Source of the DNA: Paractinoplanes atraurantiacus
GTDB lineage: Bacteria > Actinomycetota > Actinomycetes > Mycobacteriales > Micromonosporaceae
Assembly: GCF_900215205.1 (NCBI RefSeq)
Contig: NZ_OBDY01000028.1
Coordinates: 20,542-84,541 of the forward strand
Direction of reading: 5' to 3'
Length of the DNA stretch: 64,000 bases
Shown here: piece by piece, positions 59,351-64,000 of the stretch
Position numbering within the stretch: the stretch's first letter is position 1
How the letters are laid out: each line of letters opens with the position of its first letter
The notes under the pieces: model-generated
The model's input: only the letters and a program-made list of their open reading frames with translations
What the model was told of the DNA's origin: nothing
The model's database searches: none
Program-made: the position numbers and the translations under genes

Positions 59351-60285
59351 GGTTCGCCACCGTTCGCGCCGGCACCCAGACCCTCGGCGTCGTCGTCTCA
59401 CCCTCGGGCTCCCTTCATCCCCTCCCGGGTTCCTCCGTTGATCAACTTGTGGCGCTCGGGCTTTCGCGGGCGCTCGAGATCGGGGCCGAGGCGCTGCGGT
59501 CCGCGCCGATCGCCTCCGAGGTCACCTTCCTCGCTCCGGTGCGGCCCACGTGCGTACGCGACTTCGTGACCTTCGAGTCGCATGTGGAGGGTGTGCGCCG
59601 CAGTGTCGACGGCTCTTCCGGTGTTCCCGACGCCTGGTACGACGCGCCGACGTTCTACTTCACCAATCCGCACACGATCGTCGGCCCGTCGGCGGAGGTG
59701 CGGCGGCCCTGGGGCTGCTCGGCGCTCGACTTCGAACTGGAGGTCGCCTGCGTGCTGGGCTCCGGCGGCACCTCGCTGACCGAGGCCGGCGCCGCCCAGG
59801 CGATCTTCGGGTACACGATCTTCAACGACTGGTCGGCCCGCGACCTGCAGAGCCGTGAGTTGAAGGTCGGTCTCGGCCCGGCCAAGGGCAAGGATTTTTG
59901 CACCTCCATCGGCCCGTGGCTGGTGACCGCCGACGAGTTCGCCTCCCGCCACGACGCCGACGGCTTCCTCGACCTGGCCTGCACCGTCTCGGTCAACGGC
60001 ACCGGCGTCGGCCACGACCGGCTCACCTCGATGGGCTGGACCTTCCCCACGATGATCGCCTACGCCTCCCGCGACTCGGTGGTCGCCGCCGGCGACCTGC
60101 TCGCCTCCGGCACCACCGGCGGTGGCGGCTGCCTGGCCGAACTGTGGGGCCGCGCCGGCACACAGGACCCGCCGCCCCTCGAACCCGGCGACGTCGTCGC
60201 CATCACCGTCGACGGCCTCGGCACCCTCACCACCACGGTGGCCGAAGGCCACCCCGTTCCGCCTCTCACCCCGTTCAGAAAGTAG
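59347..60285 (+). CDS. Fumarylacetoacetate hydrolase family protein 2
   Basis: A 312-aa paralogue of the FAH protein at 54538, with DFVTFESHVEGV, FELEVACVL, FNDWSARD, LGLGPAKGKDF and LASGTTGGGG. The start ATG 59347 overlaps the SDR stop (ATGA). Two FAH copies in one operon suggest two successive hydrolyses or related substrates. Confidence 0.92.
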   Translation: MRFATVRAGTQTLGVVVSPSGSLHPLPGSSVDQLVALGLSRALEIGAEALRSAPIASEVTFLAPVRPTCVRDFVTFESHVEGVRRSVDGSSGVPDAWYDAPTFYFTNPHTIVGPSAEVRRPWGCSALDFELEVACVLGSGGTSLTEAGAAQAIFGYTIFNDWSARDLQSRELKVGLGPAKGKDFCTSIGPWLVTADEFASRHDADGFLDLACTVSVNGTGVGHDRLTSMGWTFPTMIAYASRDSVVAAGDLLASGTTGGGGCLAELWGRAGTQDPPPLEPGDVVAITVDGLGTLTTTVAEGHPVPPLTPFRK

Positions 60286-60293
60286 GGCGTCGC

Positions 60294-61457
60294 ATGTTCG
60301 AGTACTTCCCGGGCAACTACATCTGGAACCTCGGCGTGGCCGCGACCCTCAACAGCGGCGGCATGATCGACGAGGTCGACCGGGCCTGCCGCCCCATCCG
60401 AGACCTGGCCGCCCGGGGCTCCGACGTCGGCACCCGCGAGTTCATGGCCTCCTGGCAGCGCGTCGCCGACCAGCTCGAAGGCCAGGCGGCCGACGCCGAG
60501 AAGGACGGCCACCTCCGTACGGCCGGACAGAAATATCTCCGCGCCGCCGCGTACCTCTGCCAGGCGGAACGCATGCAGAGCGCCTCCGCCCCCGGCCGCA
60601 AGGCCGTCTATCAGCACTGCCTCTACCTGATGCAGAAGAGCTTCGACCTGATCGACCCGGCCACCACCCGGGTGCGCGTCCCGTTCGAGGGAACACACCT
60701 GCCCGCCTACTTCACGAACGCCTCCCGCGACGGCTCACCCACCCCCACGATGATCATGTGGAACGGCCTGGACTCCACCAAGGAGCACATGTACACCTCG
60801 GGCTGGCCGGCCGAGATGGCCGCCCGCGGCATCTCCACCCTGATGGTCGACTGCCCCGGAAGCGGCGAGGCGCTCCGCCTCGAAGGCCTGACCTCCCGCG
60901 TGACCACCGAGGACTGGGCCGCCGCCTGCGTCTCGTTCTTGGAGGGCCGGCCCGACGTCCGCAGCGACCGGATCGGCCTGGTCGGCTGGTCGCTGGGCGG
61001 CTTCTACGTGCCCCGGGCCGCCGCCTTCGAGAAGCGACTGGCCCTCGCGGTCGCCTGGGGCGCCAACCACAACTGGGGCCAGGTCCAGAAGCGCCGCCGC
61101 GAACGCGAGGGCGAGAACCCGGTGCCGCACTACTGGGAGCACGTGCTGTGGGTGTGGGGCGCCCCCGACATCGACACCTTCATCCGGGATGCCGCGGCCG
61201 TGACGCTCGAAGGAGTCGTCGAGCAGATCACCTGTCCTTTCCTGATCACTCACGGCGAGAACGACCGCCAGATCCCCGTGGCCGACGCCTACCAGTCCTA
61301 CGACCAGGCCGTGAACAGCCCTCGCCGCGAGTTGCGGGTGTTCACGCCCGATGAGGGCGCCACCGAGCACATCGGCCTCGACCACCTCCCGCACGTGGGC
61401 GCCTTCACGGCGGACTGGATCGAAGACACGTTGGCCTGGCTGGACACGCGCGCATGA
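60294..61457 (+). CDS. Alpha/beta hydrolase, dihydroxypseudooxynicotine-hydrolase/FrsA-like
   Basis: A 387-aa hydrolase with a helical N-terminal cap of about 150 residues. The nucleophile elbow is GWSLGGFY (Ser about 240), the acid is in GENDRQIP, and the His is in EHIGLDH. The long N-terminal cap and layout recall 2,6-dihydroxypseudooxynicotine hydrolase, a C-C bond hydrolase of nicotine breakdown. It could remove an acyl side chain from a hydroxylated ring. It overlaps the beta-glucosidase gene by 4 bp. Confidence 0.88.
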   Translation: MFEYFPGNYIWNLGVAATLNSGGMIDEVDRACRPIRDLAARGSDVGTREFMASWQRVADQLEGQAADAEKDGHLRTAGQKYLRAAAYLCQAERMQSASAPGRKAVYQHCLYLMQKSFDLIDPATTRVRVPFEGTHLPAYFTNASRDGSPTPTMIMWNGLDSTKEHMYTSGWPAEMAARGISTLMVDCPGSGEALRLEGLTSRVTTEDWAAACVSFLEGRPDVRSDRIGLVGWSLGGFYVPRAAAFEKRLALAVAWGANHNWGQVQKRRREREGENPVPHYWEHVLWVWGAPDIDTFIRDAAAVTLEGVVEQITCPFLITHGENDRQIPVADAYQSYDQAVNSPRRELRVFTPDEGATEHIGLDHLPHVGAFTADWIEDTLAWLDTRA

Positions 61458-62605
61458 CGTTCCTCTGGGGTGCTTCCACCGCCTCTCATCAGGTCGAGGG
61501 TGGCAACGTCAACAACGACTGGTGGGCGCGCGAGCACGCGCTCGCCCTGCAACCGAGCGGCGACGCCTGCGACAGCTACCACCGCTACGGCGAAGACATC
61601 TCCCTCCTTTCGGGCGCGGGCCTGAACGCCTACCGCTTCAGCCTGGAATGGAGCCGCATCGAGCCGGCCCCCGGACAGTTCTCGAGAGCCGCCCTCGACC
61701 ATTACCGGCGCATGGTCGACGAGTGCCTCTCGCGGGGCGTCACCCCGGTCGTGACGCTGAACCATTTCACCGTGCCGCGGTGGTTCGAGGAAAGCGGCAG
61801 TTGGCGATCTGTGGATAACCTCGATCGCTTCGAAGCCTTTGTGGATAAGTCGCTGCCGGTCATCCGCGAGGGCGTACCGTGGGTCTGCACTCTGAACGAG
61901 CCCAACCTCACCTCGGTCATCGTCAACATGCGCCACGACGGCTCGATGGCCTTCCCGCCGGCCCCCGACCCCGAGCTGGCCGAGGCGCTGCTGATAGCCC
62001 ACCGCCGCGCCCGTGAGGTGCTGCGCTCGGTCCACGGCGTCCGCTCCGGTTTCACCATCGCCTCGTTCAACTTGCAGGAAACCCCCGAGGCGGACGACGA
62101 GGCCCGGCAACTGCGGCAGGACGCCCAGGACGCCTGGTTCGAGGCGGCGCGAGACGACGACTTCGTCGGCGTCCAGGCGTACTCCCGCATCTGGCTCGGC
62201 AAGGGCGGCGCCCTGCCCACCCCCGTCGGCGCCGAGTCGACGATGAACGGCTGGGAGTACTACCCGGCGGCCCTGGGCGAGATGGTCCGCCGAGCGTGGG
62301 CGTTGAGCGGCAACACCCCGATCCTGGTGACCGAGAACGGCCTGGCGACGACAGACGACCCGCGCCGTATCGCCTACACCCGGGACGCCCTCGCCGGCTT
62401 GGCGGCCGCGATGGCCGACGGCGTCGACGTCCGCGCGTACCTGCATTGGAGCCTGTTGGACAACTTCGAGTGGTTCGAGGGTTACGGCCCCCGGTTCGGC
62501 CTCATCGAGGTCGACCGTGAGACTTTCGAGCGGAGACCGAAGCCGAGCCTGGAGTGGCTGGGTTCCGTCGCCCGAGCGAATCCGAAAGGCCCTGTCACCA
62601 TGTAG
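61454..62605 (+). CDS. GH1 family beta-glucosidase
   Basis: A 383-aa glycoside hydrolase family 1 enzyme: FLWGASTASHQVEGG at the N-terminus, the acid/base Glu in CTLNEPN, the nucleophile Glu in LVTENGLA and the aglycone-side WSLLDNFEW. It is somewhat short, with loops trimmed. No signal peptide, so it acts on imported glucosides. Placed last in the aromatic-type operon, it probably frees the aglycone that the other enzymes degrade. Start ATG 61454 (ATGA overlap). Confidence 0.93.
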   Translation: MTFLWGASTASHQVEGGNVNNDWWAREHALALQPSGDACDSYHRYGEDISLLSGAGLNAYRFSLEWSRIEPAPGQFSRAALDHYRRMVDECLSRGVTPVVTLNHFTVPRWFEESGSWRSVDNLDRFEAFVDKSLPVIREGVPWVCTLNEPNLTSVIVNMRHDGSMAFPPAPDPELAEALLIAHRRAREVLRSVHGVRSGFTIASFNLQETPEADDEARQLRQDAQDAWFEAARDDDFVGVQAYSRIWLGKGGALPTPVGAESTMNGWEYYPAALGEMVRRAWALSGNTPILVTENGLATTDDPRRIAYTRDALAGLAAAMADGVDVRAYLHWSLLDNFEWFEGYGPRFGLIEVDRETFERRPKPSLEWLGSVARANPKGPVTM

Positions 62606-62617
62606 AGCGCGGCCAGA

Positions 62618-62623
62618 TACCGT
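62618..62623 (+). promoter_or_regulatory. Leaderless -10 box TACCGT
   Basis: TACCGT is followed by 6 nt and GTG 62630. The regulator gene therefore appears to have its own leaderless promoter just behind the catabolic operon. Confidence 0.55.
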
Positions 62624-62629
62624 TTTCCG

Positions 62630-63592
62630 GTGGCCGCCACCCGCCTGAACCGCGTCGCTGTGCTTGTGCTTGAAGGGGCCAAACCCCTTGATGTGGGGAT
62701 TCCGGCTCAAGTCTTCACGACTCGGGCGAGTATGCCGTACGAGGTGAAGGTCTGTGGGGCCAAGCCGGGTCTGGTGACCGGTGGGGACGGGCTGTCGTAT
62801 CACGTGGCGGATGGGCTGGATGCCCTCGAATGGGCTGACGTGGCGTTCATCCCGGGATATCGGCGGCCGGACCAGGAGGATCCGCCGGCGACGGTGGTCG
62901 GGGCCCTGCGGCACGCTCATGCGAACGGCACGCGGCTGGCCGCCATCTCAACCGGTGCGTTCGCGCTCGCCGCCACCGGGCTGCTCGACGGCAAACGGGC
63001 GACCACGCACTGGCACTACACGCGGCAGCTCGCGGCGCGCTATCCGACGGTCAAAGTCGACGAGAACGTGCTCTTCGTCGACGAAGGGAGCGTGCTGACG
63101 TCAGCCGGCGCGGCCTCCGGGATCGACCTCTGCCTGCACATCCTGCGCGGGGATCTGGGCGTTGCCGCGTCCAATCATGCGGCCCGGCGGCTGGTGGCCG
63201 CGCCCTACCGCAGTGGCGGTCAGGCTCAATATGTGCCGCGCAGTGTGCCCGAGCCGCTCGGGGAGCGGTTCGCGGCCACGCGGGAGTGGGCGCTGCACCG
63301 GCTCGGGAAGCCGCTCACGCTGGAGATCCTGGCCCGGCACGCGAAGGTGTCGCCGCGGACCTTCTCGCGGCGGTTCGCCGAGGACACCGGCTATACGCCG
63401 ATGCAGTGGGTGATGCGGGCGCGCATCGACGTCGCCCGGGAACTGCTCGAACGGTCCGAGCGCGGCGTCGAGCAGATCGCCGCCGACGTGGGGCTGGGCA
63501 CCGGGGCGAACCTGCGGCTGCACTTCCGGCGCATCCTGGGTACGACGCCGACCGAATACCGGCACACCTTCGCACAGGGTGAAGTGGCGTGA
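62630..63592 (+). CDS. GlxA family AraC-type transcriptional regulator
   Basis: A 320-aa regulator with an N-terminal DJ-1/PfpI-like domain (VLVLEGAKPLDVGIPAQVF, ISTGAFALAATGLLDGKRATTHW) and a C-terminal AraC double HTH (LTLEILARHAKVSPRTFSRRFAEDTG, VEQIAADVGLGTGANLRLHFRR). The amidase-like Cys is replaced (STGAF), as usual in regulators. Start GTG 62630. It lies directly after the beta-glucosidase gene and may control the island. Confidence 0.9.
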   Translation: MAATRLNRVAVLVLEGAKPLDVGIPAQVFTTRASMPYEVKVCGAKPGLVTGGDGLSYHVADGLDALEWADVAFIPGYRRPDQEDPPATVVGALRHAHANGTRLAAISTGAFALAATGLLDGKRATTHWHYTRQLAARYPTVKVDENVLFVDEGSVLTSAGAASGIDLCLHILRGDLGVAASNHAARRLVAAPYRSGGQAQYVPRSVPEPLGERFAATREWALHRLGKPLTLEILARHAKVSPRTFSRRFAEDTGYTPMQWVMRARIDVARELLERSERGVEQIAADVGLGTGANLRLHFRRILGTTPTEYRHTFAQGEVA

Positions 63593-63656
63593 TCCTTACG
63601 GACCATGGCGCTCACGCCGCTGTCACGCTTCCGCGGCGGACGACAGTCTTGAGGGC

Positions 63657-64000
63657 ATGACACGCATCGCGATCAACGGTTTCGGCCGCATCGGGCGCAA
63701 CGTGCTGCGCGCCCTGCTCGAACGGGACAGCAAGCTCGAGATCGTCGCCGTGAACGACCTCGCCGAGCCTACGGCGCTGGCGCGGCTGCTCGCCTTCGAC
63801 AGCACGTCGGGGCGTCTCGGCCGCCCGGTGACCGTCGAGGGTGACACCATCGTCGTGGACGGGCGCCGCATCAAGGTGCTGGCCGAACGCGTACCGGCCG
63901 ATCTGCCCTGGAAAGAGCTCGGCGTCGACGTCGTGCTCGAGGCGACCGGGCGCTTCACCTCGGCCGAGGCGGCCAAGGGTCATCTCCAGGCCGGCGCCAA
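63657..64000 (+). CDS. gap: Type I glyceraldehyde-3-phosphate dehydrogenase, N-terminal part
   Basis: The first 114 codons of GAPDH are seen before the right edge: RIAINGFGRIGRNVLRAL is the NAD-binding loop, AVNDLAEPTALARLLAFDSTSGRL the next conserved block and DVVLEATGRFTS follows. The catalytic Cys lies beyond the window. ATG 63657 has a GAGGG very close upstream. It is preceded by 64 bp with no clear promoter and is unrelated to the island before it. Confidence 0.92.
   Translation, partial: MTRIAINGFGRIGRNVLRALLERDSKLEIVAVNDLAEPTALARLLAFDSTSGRLGRPVTVEGDTIVVDGRRIKVLAERVPADLPWKELGVDVVLEATGRFTSAEAAKGHLQAGA

Overview
The window is about 72% GC, densely coded, and rich in GTG starts, 4-bp ATGA/GTGA gene overlaps and leaderless promoters. 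It also holds what looks like a SAM-IV riboswitch, a class known mainly from Actinobacteria. I read it as the chromosome of an actinomycete, most likely Micromonosporaceae (Actinoplanes-like). The taxon is inferred from gene content and not proven. No tRNA, rRNA, CRISPR array, prophage or insertion sequence was recognised.

Layout. 1-634: end of a DUF6745-like gene and its small partner. 969-7147: a minus-strand operon of the uncharacterised STM4011-STM4015 families (two radical SAM enzymes, a sulfatase-like hydrolase, an ATP-grasp protein, a leucine-rich-repeat protein), preceded by a LanC-like cyclase with an unusual Cys-Cys-Gly zinc motif. 7395-10051: a small membrane protein, a degenerate GGDEF/EAL protein and an APH-like kinase. 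10048-11388: a class V aminotransferase under the riboswitch. 11443-17380: DUF1684, then an operon of three flavin monooxygenases, a sarcosine-oxidase-like protein and a flavin reductase. 17369-20922: racemase, Imm26-like protein, serine hydrolase, VOC protein. 20933-33841: an envelope region with a lipoprotein, HupE, two secreted phosphoesterases (one of 1623 aa), a DUF916 protein, an HTH regulator and a structured leader RNA. 33846-40421: NmrA-like reductase, FAD oxidase, a SARP fused to a pseudo-hydrolase, gamma-glutamyltransferase and a catalytically dead epoxide hydrolase. 40422-41777: a six-site operator array, a TetR gene and tandem repeats. 41778-47676: GH78 rhamnosidase, membrane protein, cupin, MBL hydrolase, Bcr/CflA exporter.

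47579-63592 looks like one catabolic island. Two divergent paralogous LysR regulators are followed by a minus-strand FrcABC-like sugar importer with an aromatic-type FAD monooxygenase. A plus-strand operon of nine genes faces it: ABM monooxygenase, two FAH hydrolases, an ALDH-VOC fusion, an SDR remnant, an extradiol-type dioxygenase, an SDR, a C-C/ester hydrolase and a GH1 beta-glucosidase. A GlxA-type regulator ends it. Uptake and deglycosylation of a plant aryl-glycoside, followed by ring hydroxylation, cleavage and side-chain trimming, would explain this set. That pathway is inference. The window ends inside gap (GAPDH).

Two features recur. At least nine genes start 6-7 nt after a TANNNT hexamer with no Shine-Dalgarno. 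Several unrelated coding sequences carry in-frame minisatellites (45-, 12-, 24- and 30-bp units).
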